Positions 1-10,200 of a DNA stretch of 55,648 nt are shown here, piece by piece; position 1 is the stretch's first letter; the number at the start of each line of letters is the position of its first letter. The notes under the pieces were generated by a model, which did no database searches, was not told the origin of the DNA, and saw only the letters and a list, made by a program, of their open reading frames with translations. The stretch spans positions 1-55,648 of the forward strand of contig MHAZ01000008.1 in assembly GCA_001803165.1 (NCBI GenBank), read 5' to 3'. Position numbers and translations under genes: made by a program. The DNA comes from Stygiobacter sp. RIFOXYC2_FULL_38_25 (GTDB taxonomy: Bacteria > Bacteroidota > Ignavibacteria > Ignavibacteriales > Melioribacteraceae).

Positions 1-42
1 ACTCTTAATTTTATTTCACCCTTCCTTTGGTATCATTTGATA

Positions 43-2523
43 CTATTTTAGATAAATCATTTTCTTTGTTTCAGAAAAACTTCCGGCGGTTAATTTGTAG
101 AAGTAAACCCCGCTCGGTAGAGACGTTGCATGCAACGTCTTTACATATGAACCCGGTTGTTTGTATTCATCTACTAACGTTGCAACTTCATTTCCAAGCA
201 CATCATAAACTTTTAGCGCAACATGAACAGAAGTCTCCCCTTTGGGGAGATTTAGAGGGGCTATCTTGTAGCTGATAGTAGTTTCCGGATTAAATGGGTT
301 TGGATAATTCTGCATCAGTTCATATTCGTCCGGAATTATTTTGGATTCTTCTTTTTCAATTCCGGTTGGAAGTGTTACACTTGGCTTTACCGGAATCCAA
401 TCCGTTGCAAAAGCCGGAGACTTTGAATTTTTTGAAAAAATATTTTGAACAGTATAATCTGCCGCTTCAACATCTGTTAGCTGCCGTACGGTACTCCATA
501 ATTTTGTTCGCTCTGAAGGCTTGAAACCGGGACCGGTACATTTATATTCAGCATATAGAGCTGGTGTAACAGCCATTGTTGTCCAGCCAAGCGGATTTAC
601 AGTAGCCGGTTCATAGCAACGAACCCACACAACGCGCGGTTGCGCTTGCCATGGTCTTCCCAGATAGAATGAAGTAATTGGTGTGCCGTTATATCCAACC
701 GGATCATTTGTAATGGTGCAATCCAAAAAATTTATACCGAATTTCATTGCGGCGTCTGTACTTGCGGCTGTTATATAACCTCCCTCCCGGATTTCTTTAA
801 TCGTACAGTTATCAAAAACCATTATTGATTTGCCATAGATAAAATCTACAGTACCTTCAACAAAGCTATCTTTGAAATAAATCCTCCCAATACCGTTTCC
901 ATAAAAAGTATCTTGATAACCCTTTATACTGCAATTGTAGAAGGCAATTCTGTCTCCATTAGTTTCGATTGCCAATGCCTGCGCAATATCATGCGAAGTA
1001 TTCTGGAAGGTAATATTCATCGCAGTAAAATCATTTGCACTAATTCTCGTGCTGGGGTTAGTAAATCCTGATGTGGCATACTTGTCATTAACTAAGATTG
1101 TGTTATCTCTATCCTCTCCAACTAAAATTACATTTATCTTATTTGCAGCTAAGGTATCAAGTTCATAGTACGTTCCCTTCTTAACATATATAATCCATCT
1201 TCCGGTGTAGTTAATAGGAACATCTCTAAATGCAGCTTGAACGGTTTTGTAATCCCCTGTGCCGTTTTGAGCTACAATTTTTAACACATCCGGGGCTGGT
1301 TCTTGCGTAGTAAATTCTTTAATTGTTCCATAGCCCGTACCACTGTTGTTTGTTGCATATGCCCTAATGTAATACTTTGTTGATTTTGTAAGCTCAGTTA
1401 ACGCGCTTGCAAATGTGCCTGTTCCAGTCCCATCACTCGTTTTCTTATCGTTTGTTGTTGGGGTGCCTGTTGTATTCCAGCATACACCTCTTTCTGTTAC
1501 CTCTGTTCCGCCCCAATCGGTTACGTTACCCCCGGAAACTGCCGTGGTAACTAATATTGAGCTAACATCCGTAGTTGTTACAACCGGAACTGTTAATGCA
1601 CTCATTGTTGTAAATGGAATTCCCTCTCCATACGATGTACCAGCACTGTTTGTTGCGTAGGCTCTTAAAAAATATTTTGTTGAATTCGTAAGCGAACTAA
1701 CCGTGCTAAGAAACGTTCCAACACCGGTTCCCTCTTTTGTTCTACTGTTTGCAATTGTTGGATTCTCAGAAGTGTTCCAACAAACTCCTCTCTCGGTTAT
1801 TTCAGCACCGCCATCGGATGTAATGTTCCCACCGCTAAATGCTGATGTAGTAGAAATTTTAGTTACCGGAGTGGTTGTAATAGTCGGCATCGAAGCTATA
1901 ACGTTACCTGTATAAGTACCTGAGATACCAACATTTTGTATAGCCATATATTTACCGCTTGCACCTGTTGATGTTTCAACCCATGGATATATTCTAACAT
2001 ATAATTTTCCACCATCCGGTACAGAGGCATTAATATCAGCAACAATGTTCTGCAGTGCATCCCGTACTAAATAATTACCGGCAACATTTGTTGTGAATGG
2101 TACATTAATAGGATTTTTGAATGATGCATCAGTTGAATAATAAATTGCAGCCTTCATTGTATTGATTGCTGTTGCGGCAAGACTGACTGACAATTTGGTT
2201 GCGTTGAGTTGAACACCGATTTTTGAAGCTACAACAAATTCCACAAATACCGTATCTATCTTATCCTTTATGTTAGCCGGCCATGTGTTACTAGGAGTTG
2301 TTTTCATCCTAACACGCTGGCTATTGCTTGGACCGGTATATTGGTTTATTTCCGTCCCAACAAATTTTTCGTCCAACGCCTCTACCGGACCGGCTACATT
2401 AGCAGTGAATCCAGTACCGCCCGTTGCGGGATTTGTAAGCGGCCATTTAACCGAAAAAGTGTTTTGGCAAAAAAGTATGCTGCCGTGAGTCAAAAAAATT
2501 AAGATTAATAAAATTCTTCTCAT
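43..2523 (-). CDS. Secreted pectin methylesterase (CE8) with FN3-like repeats and T9SS sorting domain
   Basis: This 826-residue protein should remove methyl esters from homogalacturonan at the cell surface or outside the cell. A signal peptide covers about residues 1-20. Residues 25-205 form a beta-rich module that resembles the N-terminus of the protein at 16919-17836. Two near-identical FN3-like repeats follow (about 213-306 and 312-406), each with ERGVCWNT and RAYATN. The CE8 domain spans about 415-690 and keeps all family motifs: GTYYE, QALA (Gln515), GYQDTFY (Gln537, Asp538), VDFIYG (Asp560) and LGRPW (Arg623). The C-terminus (about 735-826) is a type A T9SS sorting domain starting at NYPNPFNP. 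The enzyme therefore looks fully active and secreted by T9SS. It is the last gene of the TonB receptor cluster, 173 bp after the previous gene and behind a hairpin, so it may have its own promoter. Two short palindromes are embedded in the sorting-domain codons. Confidence 0.93.
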   Translation of the reverse strand: MRRILLILIFLTHGSILFCQNTFSVKWPLTNPATGGTGFTANVAGPVEALDEKFVGTEINQYTGPSNSQRVRMKTTPSNTWPANIKDKIDTVFVEFVVASKIGVQLNATKLSVSLAATAINTMKAAIYYSTDASFKNPINVPFTTNVAGNYLVRDALQNIVADINASVPDGGKLYVRIYPWVETSTGASGKYMAIQNVGISGTYTGNVIASMPTITTTPVTKISTTSAFSGGNITSDGGAEITERGVCWNTSENPTIANSRTKEGTGVGTFLSTVSSLTNSTKYFLRAYATNSAGTSYGEGIPFTTMSALTVPVVTTTDVSSILVTTAVSGGNVTDWGGTEVTERGVCWNTTGTPTTNDKKTSDGTGTGTFASALTELTKSTKYYIRAYATNNSGTGYGTIKEFTTQEPAPDVLKIVAQNGTGDYKTVQAAFRDVPINYTGRWIIYVKKGTYYELDTLAANKINVILVGEDRDNTILVNDKYATSGFTNPSTRISANDFTAMNITFQNTSHDIAQALAIETNGDRIAFYNCSIKGYQDTFYGNGIGRIYFKDSFVEGTVDFIYGKSIMVFDNCTIKEIREGGYITAASTDAAMKFGINFLDCTITNDPVGYNGTPITSFYLGRPWQAQPRVVWVRCYEPATVNPLGWTTMAVTPALYAEYKCTGPGFKPSERTKLWSTVRQLTDVEAADYTVQNIFSKNSKSPAFATDWIPVKPSVTLPTGIEKEESKIIPDEYELMQNYPNPFNPETTISYKIAPLNLPKGETSVHVALKVYDVLGNEVATLVDEYKQPGSYVKTLHATSLPSGVYFYKLTAGSFSETKKMIYLK
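117..144. repeat. Palindromic mini-repeat, family A, inside a coding region
   Basis: A 28-base element whose core, 121-140, is a perfect 20-base palindrome. On the coding (minus) strand its outer eight bases read GTAAAGAC and GTCTCTAC. The same outer octamers flank a different palindromic core at 19726-19753, in the opposite orientation relative to its gene. The element encodes the residues VKTLHATSL in the T9SS sorting domain of the pectin methylesterase, just before the conserved SGVYFY strand. Confidence 0.75.
234..250. repeat. Palindromic mini-repeat, family B, inside a coding region
   Basis: Perfect 7-base arms TCTCCCC and GGGGAGA around a TTT loop, followed by TAGAGGGGCTATCTTG. A hairpin with different arm sequence but the same TAGAGGGGCTATCTTG flank lies at the homologous codons of the PL9 gene (19855-19877). 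It encodes the NLPKGE insertion between YKIAPL and TSVHV in the sorting domain. Confidence 0.65.
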
Positions 2524-2618
2524 TCTAAATTCTCTAATAATATTAACATTTCACAACGAGTATAAGTACATTAATTCATTTCCAGTGTTTATCAGCATTG
2601 TCCGTGTTCACTAACAAT

Positions 2619-2663
2619 AATAGAAAGCATAACGGTGAATTAACTATTGTTATGCTTTCTATT
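2619..2663 (-). terminator. Strong hairpin after the 2697-3839 gene
   Basis: Perfect 15-base arms (2619-2633 and 2649-2663) enclose a 15-base loop, 34 bases past the stop codon of the upstream minus-strand gene. The T-tract on the minus strand is weak, so this may be a terminator, a processing site or an mRNA-stabilising hairpin. Confidence 0.55.
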
Positions 2664-2696
2664 TTAAGCCAATAACCAACTAGAGAAATCGAGAAG

Positions 2697-3839
2697 CTAT
2701 TTTATCAGCATCATTTTCTTCGTTAAGCTAACTTGATCTGAATCTAACTTATAGAAATAAATACCGGAGCTAAGTTGTGAAGCATCAAAAGAATATGAGT
2801 GTGCACCGGCTTGTAATTCCTCGTTAACAAGCGAAGCGACCTTTTCACCTAATAAGTTATAAACACTTAAAGATGTCATCCCATCTTTTGGTAAAGAGAA
2901 AGTAATCTTTGTTGTTGGGTTAAATGGATTTGGATAGTTTTGTTCCAAAGTATATTCTGTTGGTAACTCATCAGTTTTTTCAACATCCGATGTTGGATCC
3001 ATAACCCACTTTACGGCGCCGAGAATTAATTTGAAGCCATCATTTGTAACAGTGCCAAGTGCTTGTCCAGCAATTCCTATAATAGCGATTCTTGCAGATG
3101 TTTTCAATGTTGGATCAATGGTTCCACCAGTTGATTTGAATGTAGCAGTTCCTTTTTCAACACCATAAGCAACCAATTGAGTACCGGTCGCATCTTCGGT
3201 AACTGTTGCTATTGGAATTATTGGTGTAATTGTAGGAACAGAAAAATTAATGATCGCTCCAGTAGCTTCTGTAGTTGCAGTCGCCAAGTCAATTTCAGCT
3301 CCGCTTGCTAATCCGCCTGCTAAGATATGATTTGACTGGTCAACTATTTTAACCTTTCCGCTCCCATTAATATTACCAGCGGAAGGAGTGAACCCATTTA
3401 AGCAAACATTGCCATAAGTTGTAGCAGAGTTAGAGGATGAGACCACAAAACCAAAAGTTCCAACTTTTGCAAACCAGTTATCAGTAGATATAACTGGGAT
3501 GTTCAACCATCCGCCTGTCCATGTTGTGCCTGTGGCTCCCCTAAAACGCGCGCCATCACCGGAACCGCAATATTCACTAACAAAAGCGAATTTGTATTGC
3601 TTCAGTTCATCGTTGGTTGGTACGGGAGCTGAGGTAGTTTTAAATCCTGCAATACTTTTTATGTCAACTGTTAATCCCCAAGAAGTTAACTTAGCTACAA
3701 TATAAGCATCATCTGTTCCGGCTAATTGAGCATCGGTTGTTAAGTAAAGCACCTTCCCTGTAAACGGCTGAGCTTGAATTTGAGAGAATGAAACAAGAGT
3801 AACGAGCAAAATAATTGCCAAACGGTTTAACATTTTCAT
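2697..3839 (-). CDS. Secreted T9SS-tagged protein of unknown function
   Basis: 380 residues from the ATG at 3839, chosen because AAGGAGT lies 5-6 bases upstream; a longer frame to 3887 has no such signal. A signal peptide ends near AQA at about residue 23. The body begins GKVLYLTTDAQL and has alternating alpha/beta character with a SWGLTVDIKS segment and a VSEYCGSGDGARF segment. This resembles ThuA or glutamine-amidotransferase-like folds, but no catalytic Cys-His pair can be assigned with confidence. The last 85 or so residues form a classic T9SS sorting domain (NYPNPFNPTTKITF through SGIYFYKL to KKMMLIK). It lies between the PorV-like gene (57 bases upstream) and the pectin methylesterase, so a role in pectin recognition or breakdown is inferred only from position. 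Confidence 0.8.
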   Translation of the reverse strand: MKMLNRLAIILLVTLVSFSQIQAQPFTGKVLYLTTDAQLAGTDDAYIVAKLTSWGLTVDIKSIAGFKTTSAPVPTNDELKQYKFAFVSEYCGSGDGARFRGATGTTWTGGWLNIPVISTDNWFAKVGTFGFVVSSSNSATTYGNVCLNGFTPSAGNINGSGKVKIVDQSNHILAGGLASGAEIDLATATTEATGAIINFSVPTITPIIPIATVTEDATGTQLVAYGVEKGTATFKSTGGTIDPTLKTSARIAIIGIAGQALGTVTNDGFKLILGAVKWVMDPTSDVEKTDELPTEYTLEQNYPNPFNPTTKITFSLPKDGMTSLSVYNLLGEKVASLVNEELQAGAHSYSFDASQLSSGIYFYKLDSDQVSLTKKMMLIK

Positions 3840-3895
3840 AAACACTCCTTTTGTTAAAATGGGAACGCTCACTCCAAGCGTTCCCAAAATTATTG

Positions 3896-4936
3896 TTAGA
3901 ATCCAAAACCAATTGAAAAACGGTTTACGCCGCCAAAGTATTCTGTGTTAGAATATGAATAATCAATATCGAATTTGATTCCGCCTAAAGTTTGAACAAC
4001 ACCAACACCACCAGCCCAGCTTAATACATCGTGATTCGTTTGGTAGCCGCCTCTTACGGAAAACATTTTCATGAATGTATATTCAATACCGGCGTTAACT
4101 CTATCTGTATAATTATTAGGATGAACAAATTCAGTAGAGAACAAAAGCTCGTGCTCTTTAGATAACTCTTTGTCAAATACATCCATTACGTTCATTCCGA
4201 CACCAAGCGCAAATTCCAAAGGAATAGGTGATTGGAAACTCTGGTATTTTACGAAAGTGGAAAAGTTTCTAATCGACATTCCCAATCTTAGGGATTCAAT
4301 ACCCGGGAAATATTTTACGCCCATATCAAACGCAACCTTGTTAGCATTATTATCTGTAGTAGCTCCGGCTGCATCAACTGAACGACCCAACTGTTGACCA
4401 ACATATTTAACGGTGCCGCCAATAGAAAATTTTGGACTGATTGCTTTTACATATGATAAGCCGAATGAATAAGCCCCAACGTTTTCTACATTACCGGTTA
4501 AGATGTAATTATCTGTTCCGGTGCTCGCTTTTGGAACAAGCGCAGTTCCCTTTATTGTGCCATAATCAACAACAACAAAACTAACAGCAACAACACCATA
4601 GTCTTCGCCATTCCAGGCAAGAGCTCCGGCAAGATAATTTATATCTGCAAACCATTTGGTAGTAGATACAAATGCTTCAAATTCAGAATTCATTTCTGTT
4701 AATCCGGCGGGGTTTGTAAAAACGCTTTCAACTCCCTTGCTTAGTGCAGTATATGCATTACCTAATCCGGCAGCTCTGGGCGAAACACCAACTTGAAGAA
4801 AGTTCATTGTTGTTTGTCCGGATAGTTTCAAATCTACTCCACCCTGGCCGGTAGTTTTCATATCAACATTTTGAGCTTGTAAGCTCAAGTAGTTCATTGA
4901 TATGATCAATACAATTAATTTTATAAGTAACTTCAT
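3896..4936 (-). CDS. PorV/PorQ-family outer-membrane beta-barrel protein
   Basis: 346 residues with a signal peptide ending near QAQ (about residue 22). The sequence shows the family hallmarks FLQVGVSPRAAGLGNAYTA and SVFTNPAGL near the start, then repeated amphipathic strands and a terminal aromatic FGF, as expected for an outer-membrane barrel. Relatives of PorV act in the type IX secretion system, where PorV escorts cargo to the attachment complex; PorQ-type relatives are less defined. It follows the 738-residue secreted protein by 22 bases and precedes the next secreted gene by 56 bases, so the four genes are probably co-transcribed from 10683. Its place in a substrate-uptake operon rather than with por genes suggests a cargo-specific surface anchor, which is inference. 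Confidence 0.85.
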   Translation of the reverse strand: MKLLIKLIVLIISMNYLSLQAQNVDMKTTGQGGVDLKLSGQTTMNFLQVGVSPRAAGLGNAYTALSKGVESVFTNPAGLTEMNSEFEAFVSTTKWFADINYLAGALAWNGEDYGVVAVSFVVVDYGTIKGTALVPKASTGTDNYILTGNVENVGAYSFGLSYVKAISPKFSIGGTVKYVGQQLGRSVDAAGATTDNNANKVAFDMGVKYFPGIESLRLGMSIRNFSTFVKYQSFQSPIPLEFALGVGMNVMDVFDKELSKEHELLFSTEFVHPNNYTDRVNAGIEYTFMKMFSVRGGYQTNHDVLSWAGGVGVVQTLGGIKFDIDYSYSNTEYFGGVNRFSIGFGF

Positions 4937-4958
4937 TTAATTAACTCTCCTATTTTAA

Positions 4959-7175
4959 TTAGCGTACAACTACCAGTTTTTGAATAGAAACGCCACCATC
5001 CGGTGTCTGGAATACAACAATGTAAATACCGCTCGAAACTGTTTGTCCCGCTTCATTAGTCATATTCCACTTATCAAAACCACTATCTTGATTATGATCT
5101 ATTGTCCTAACCAAATCGCCATATTCCGTAAATATTTTTATGGTTACTGTTTTTGGCAACTCAAAGAAAGAAATTTGAAGATTGGTAGGATTTGTATAAC
5201 CATAACCTCTTAGTAAAGGATCGTTGTAATTGAATGGATTTGGAACAATTGCGATCTTGTCCATATCTCCTCCAACTTTTCCCTCACCGGTAACTGCTGT
5301 ATTGTTATAGAAGAATACTCTTCCGCTAAAAATAGTTTTTCCTCTTTCAGAAGGATGTGCATTAGGATCTGTTGATGAAATGTTTGCAGCAGCTTGAACA
5401 TAATAGTAATGCGTAGAACCAACACGAACTTTGGTATCTGTAAATGTATGTGTTGCTGCTTTGTCGCTGCTGTTGGATCTGTAAATCTCTTGATAATAAG
5501 TAGTATCTCTATCACCAATTTTTTTCATGATTCTGTAACCGGCAAAATTACTCATAGCTTCTGCAGCTGCATCAGACCATTGAAGAGTAATTCCAGCTCC
5601 TGTTCCAGTTACACTTAAATCTGTTGGAGGAGGAGGAGTTACCGGCGCTTTATAACCGGTTTTGAAATTATATTTTGCTCTGCTGACAGAAAGTAAAACT
5701 GAGTCTATTCCGGTACTGATCCACTTATCTTTCTTTATGTCGTTAGTTGTAGCTCCGGTTGGAAAAGCAAAGTTGGTCGGGAAAGATCCTTTGGGAGAAT
5801 TTGGCATTGGATCATCAAGTGTGTTTGTACCAAACTTACTATCGTTGTACCATTTTTTACCAACTTCAATAGCTTTTTCACGGCTAATACCTGCAATACC
5901 TGTTACCTTAACAATTCTAATTTGCTGACCCGGCGCAAAAGTATATGGTCCATAACTCATCATCATACTTTCAAAAGTATTAGCCTGGGCACCAATTCCG
6001 TTCTCACCTCCCGGTGCATTTTTGCCCAAATCATCAATATCTTTTCTATGATGCCCCGGGCGAATATCTGCGCCTGTAAGATCTTCACTTTGTAAAGTTA
6101 AGCCGGAGATATAGTTATAATAGGATGCACCATCGCTGCCTACCGGATCGTATGTCTTACCTAATAGAGGCAGATTTAGATTGTTTTGCATATTAGCCAC
6201 AGTTGTAACTCTTGGCTGATCCATATCATCTTTATCGTTTGGATCTATCGGCGTTGTGTAAGAAGCGGTTGGTGTGTATGGTTTTTCTGATGCGTGAATT
6301 GTTGCCATAAAAGAATAAGTATAATCTAAGAGCCTGCCATACTGTTGCGTAAGCGGCTGTCCCATTCTGTCACCGGCAACTTCAGGATCATCCGATGAGT
6401 AATTGTAATAAACCCGCAACGAATCAGTTTTTTTCGCTCCATAATAGTGAAACCACTTTCTTGGTGCGTTATTATTTGAATATTGATCTACTGCAGCAAC
6501 CGATGGATTAGTTCCATCTGCTCTTTGAAATTGGTATTCTCCATCATGAAGAAAAATGTAAACACCTGTTAAGGTTTTAGAGCTTTTGTTTGTAAAAGTT
6601 AAATCAATAATCGAATAGTTATCGTGATATTGCTGGGTCCATGCAAGAACCTTTCTTTGTACTTGCAAGTTTGGTGTTACATATCCGTTAGTAACAACAA
6701 CTGTTTGATCGCTTGTACCAATACATTTTGATGGATCAACAGTTACACTTCCTAAATCATTTTTTGAAGGTGTAGTAGTTTTACCTTGAGAAATAACCGT
6801 ATAGTTAGGATTAGCATAGCGAGTATAATTTACAATAGGTGTTACGATATTACCCGCTTGCTGATCTTTTGCAATTGGTGAAAACATTGCAGGTTTACCA
6901 TTCCAGTTATCAGTACCTATAGCAACAAAACCGCCAAAATAACTTTCGCCGCCCTGAAACCGCGCGCCAAAAGCACCATAATCTGCAAAGAGGTTTAAGT
7001 TAGATGAACCATACGTGATTCCTTTGTTACCTCCATCTGAAGAAACACCTCCCCAAAGCCTGTTGACCCGGATATAAGGATCACTTTGGGAATAGATACT
7101 GTTCGCAAAGAACAAAGCTATAAACAAAGTCACGCGAATAATATTCATTCGATGTGAGTTAATTATTTTATTCAT
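4959..7175 (-). CDS. Large secreted FN3-domain protein with variant sorting domain
   Basis: 738 residues from the ATG at 7175, which has GGAGAG about five bases upstream; an in-frame extension to 7286 would overlap the TonB receptor gene and lacks such a signal. A signal peptide ends near IYSQ (about residue 29). Residues 30-510 are a long region rich in Tyr, Asn and Gly that I cannot assign. An FN3 domain lies at about 514-595. The C-terminal 95 or so residues (VPNPFNYND through SSGIYIVVFQ to KLVVVR) look like a FlgD-Ig or variant T9SS sorting domain. It sits between the TonB receptor and the PorV-like barrel, the position that SusD-type surface proteins take in classical Bacteroides loci. 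A surface pectin-binding role is therefore plausible but unproven. Confidence 0.78.
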   Translation of the reverse strand: MNKIINSHRMNIIRVTLFIALFFANSIYSQSDPYIRVNRLWGGVSSDGGNKGITYGSSNLNLFADYGAFGARFQGGESYFGGFVAIGTDNWNGKPAMFSPIAKDQQAGNIVTPIVNYTRYANPNYTVISQGKTTTPSKNDLGSVTVDPSKCIGTSDQTVVVTNGYVTPNLQVQRKVLAWTQQYHDNYSIIDLTFTNKSSKTLTGVYIFLHDGEYQFQRADGTNPSVAAVDQYSNNNAPRKWFHYYGAKKTDSLRVYYNYSSDDPEVAGDRMGQPLTQQYGRLLDYTYSFMATIHASEKPYTPTASYTTPIDPNDKDDMDQPRVTTVANMQNNLNLPLLGKTYDPVGSDGASYYNYISGLTLQSEDLTGADIRPGHHRKDIDDLGKNAPGGENGIGAQANTFESMMMSYGPYTFAPGQQIRIVKVTGIAGISREKAIEVGKKWYNDSKFGTNTLDDPMPNSPKGSFPTNFAFPTGATTNDIKKDKWISTGIDSVLLSVSRAKYNFKTGYKAPVTPPPPTDLSVTGTGAGITLQWSDAAAEAMSNFAGYRIMKKIGDRDTTYYQEIYRSNSSDKAATHTFTDTKVRVGSTHYYYVQAAANISSTDPNAHPSERGKTIFSGRVFFYNNTAVTGEGKVGGDMDKIAIVPNPFNYNDPLLRGYGYTNPTNLQISFFELPKTVTIKIFTEYGDLVRTIDHNQDSGFDKWNMTNEAGQTVSSGIYIVVFQTPDGGVSIQKLVVVR

Positions 7176-7221
7176 TTTCTCTCCAATTTTTTTATTTATT
7201 GTCTGGCGCCTAATTATATCT

Positions 7222-10200
7222 CTAGAAGTCAAACTGAATTCCGAACCAAACGGCTCTTGGATTTCCGAACATAAACACATCAACATTAGGATCGTTTATA
7301 TGATTCTTCTCGGTTGATCTCAAATCTCCAATTTTATCTTCTCCAACAACATCACCTTTATTATGTGCCACTCCCCATTGATCTGTAACATTAGCGGTAT
7401 AAACATAACCAGGGTATAGATAGTCACCTTTGGTTTCGTTTCTAATTGGTTCGTAGTAAGAATCTGAATACTCTTTTAGATGTAACGAAGACATATAAGC
7501 CTGGTAATCCGTTCCGCTGGCTGATCCGCCGCCGCCGGCAAATGCATAATCCTGATTGAATATTTTTGTATCGAAGATGTTGTTTATATCTATGTATGCA
7601 GTTGCTTTGAATAAACCAATGTCGAAAGACTTGCTGATTTTCATGTTAACAAGGAAGAAATTAGGCCATCTGAATTCATTATTGGCACCATCAACATTAC
7701 GAGGATTGTATCTAAAAAGGTCTCCAACTTTCCAGTTAGGCATTAAGCTTAAATTCCAGCCTCCTAAAAAATATCCCCAATCCGCCGGAGATTTGAAATT
7801 AATATTCGCTTTAATTTGTGGTACAGGGTCAGGTCTACCTGGATCAGCATAAGAAAACGCGCTTGGTGCAATGTTAGCAGCTTCATCTTGGAATACTCCA
7901 TTTCTACCGGTATTTCCGCCACTTGTATATGTATAACCAACATTTAACCAACCTGTTACCCAGCTTCCAATTGCTTTTGTTATTTGAACATCGAGACCTT
8001 GGGTGGCTCTGTAGCTGTCATTTGTTCTGAATCTATATCTTGCAATACCGGCAGTAGTAGGATTATACGTAAGTGTTCTTACTTCACCGGTTATATCTTT
8101 ATAATATCCGGCTATGTGAACTAAGTATTCATCAAATAAATTGTAATCAACACCCAATTCATACTGAATTGTTTTTGATGGGGAAAGATTTGGATTACCA
8201 AGTTCTGCTATTCCGCCTTTCTGTGTATCGTATCTAAAATCATACATAAACATTTCGCTTAACGGCGGCAAACTTCTGAAGTGACCATAATTAAAATAGA
8301 ATTTTGCTCTTTCGGTAATTGGGAATGAAATTCCAAATCTTGGACTAAAAGTAATATGAGTAGCAACGGGTTGAAGTAAAGGATCCTTACCAGCAGCTAT
8401 GTATTGATCGTTTAATTGATTCCAATGTTCCCAAATAATTGATCTACCGGATTTAAGTATTTCTAAATAGTCTGAAGGAGTCCAAGATGGAGCGGCAAAC
8501 GCATCGCCATCCCATGGATTTCCTGTTGGCCAAACTGCATCACCAAAACTGTAATAATCCATACGTACACCAATGTTTGCAACCATATCTTCAAATGTAA
8601 TTTCGTCTTGTACATATGCACCTATAGTACGTGGAGATACATCAAAATTATACTCATACATACTTAACGGACCTTGAGTAGGCCAGTAAGACCATCTTTT
8701 GTTTTCTAAGTCAACTTTTAAAAATTCCACACCCGCTTTCATATAATGCATTTTGGAAATTTGACTTCCAAAATTGAGTTTCAATCTCAATTGTTTTGTT
8801 AAAGAATTATCATAATAAACGCCGCCTTTGCTATCAAACCTATCGCTGCTTAAACCAGGAACAGCATAGTATTGATCAAACTGCCATCCGGCTATAGTAT
8901 CAACCGATTGACCAACATTAAGAATTCTTCTTCCATATGGCATTTCAGTTAAAGGGATAGGACCTAAATATGCAAGGACTGAATTATTTCTTGGTGTGCT
9001 TAAATCCGGATTAATATTTTCTTTTGTAGTTTGATAACTACCTGTAAATTCATAAAACGAAGTTGAGCTTAATGCATGTGTAAGATTCAATCCTAACAAA
9101 AGATTTTTTTGAATCCATGGTTGCAGCATAGTTTGATAATACCAGTATTGACCTGGTGCGTAGTTACCACCTGAAGCAATATATAGTGGAATATTATTTT
9201 CCGGCATAAAATTTCCTCTATCAAGACCGGTATAAACGCCGGTTAAACCGGTAGCAATAGCTAAGTTTGCCGGTTCACTATCTGCACCACGTGCCGGATT
9301 CATACCTTTTTGATAGCCGTAAATGCCTGTCAACTTTAATGTAATGTTACTTGTTAAATCTGATTTTAAACTAAGCATTGTAGAGCTGCTCAGATTGTAA
9401 TCAAGTTCTTGTGGCTGGATATAGGAATTGCGGTTAGTTGTATTTGATATATAAAATGTTGCATCGCCAAGCTCTTCACTTATCAAAGGAATCGGTCCGC
9501 CAAATCCTCCGTCAAAGTTAAAGTCGGCATACTTACCTTCTTTATTGGCGTGATTTCTAAACAAGTTCTTAAGATTTTGATCTGTTATTTCCGCCCCTAC
9601 ATTTAATCCCTTAGCATTCAGTTCACGTATCTTTGCATTTAACTTATCAAAATCGGGGTTAATCATGTGCATCCAGGAATCATACAAATAAATATTAACC
9701 GGAGTTACAGTTTCGCCAGGTTTTAAGCTAGCTTTCCATCCAGCCGGCAAATTCTTTGCCGCTGTAATAAAGCCGGTAAATGCAGAATAGGTTGGAAATT
9801 GTTGTTTATCATAAGCCGTAATAAAGCCTTGATTAATTGCTTCGGTAACACCAATAAAGGCAATGTCCGGGTCTTGATGAGGTCTTAAATAGTTATTCAT
9901 CGGATCATAAATAGATTTACCAAATCTTTTCATTTGTGCCGGACCTTGAGTAAAGCTGAACGTGCCATGATAACCGCTTTTTGTACCGGTTTTAGTTGTA
10001 ACACTAATGAGACCGGAACGGAAATCACCGTATTCAGCATTCATACCGCCTGCCTTCAAAGAAACTTGTTCAACTGCGCTTGTTGGAATGAACGATTCGG
10101 CTTTTCCTACTCTAGCGTTTACGTATGTAAGACCATTTACCATTGTGCCGGTTTCCGAAGGTCTTCCTCCACGGATATTCAAGTAATCGCTATTTGTAAT

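Noticed and set aside
3896-4936. Naming this gene porV and inferring a complete T9SS locus
   Set aside because: Only the PorV/PorQ family level is supported and no other secretion machinery gene is in the window.
7176-7286. Upstream extension of the 738-residue secreted protein
   Set aside because: It overlaps the TonB receptor 3' end and lacks a ribosome site; ATG 7175 has GGAGAG and starts the signal peptide.
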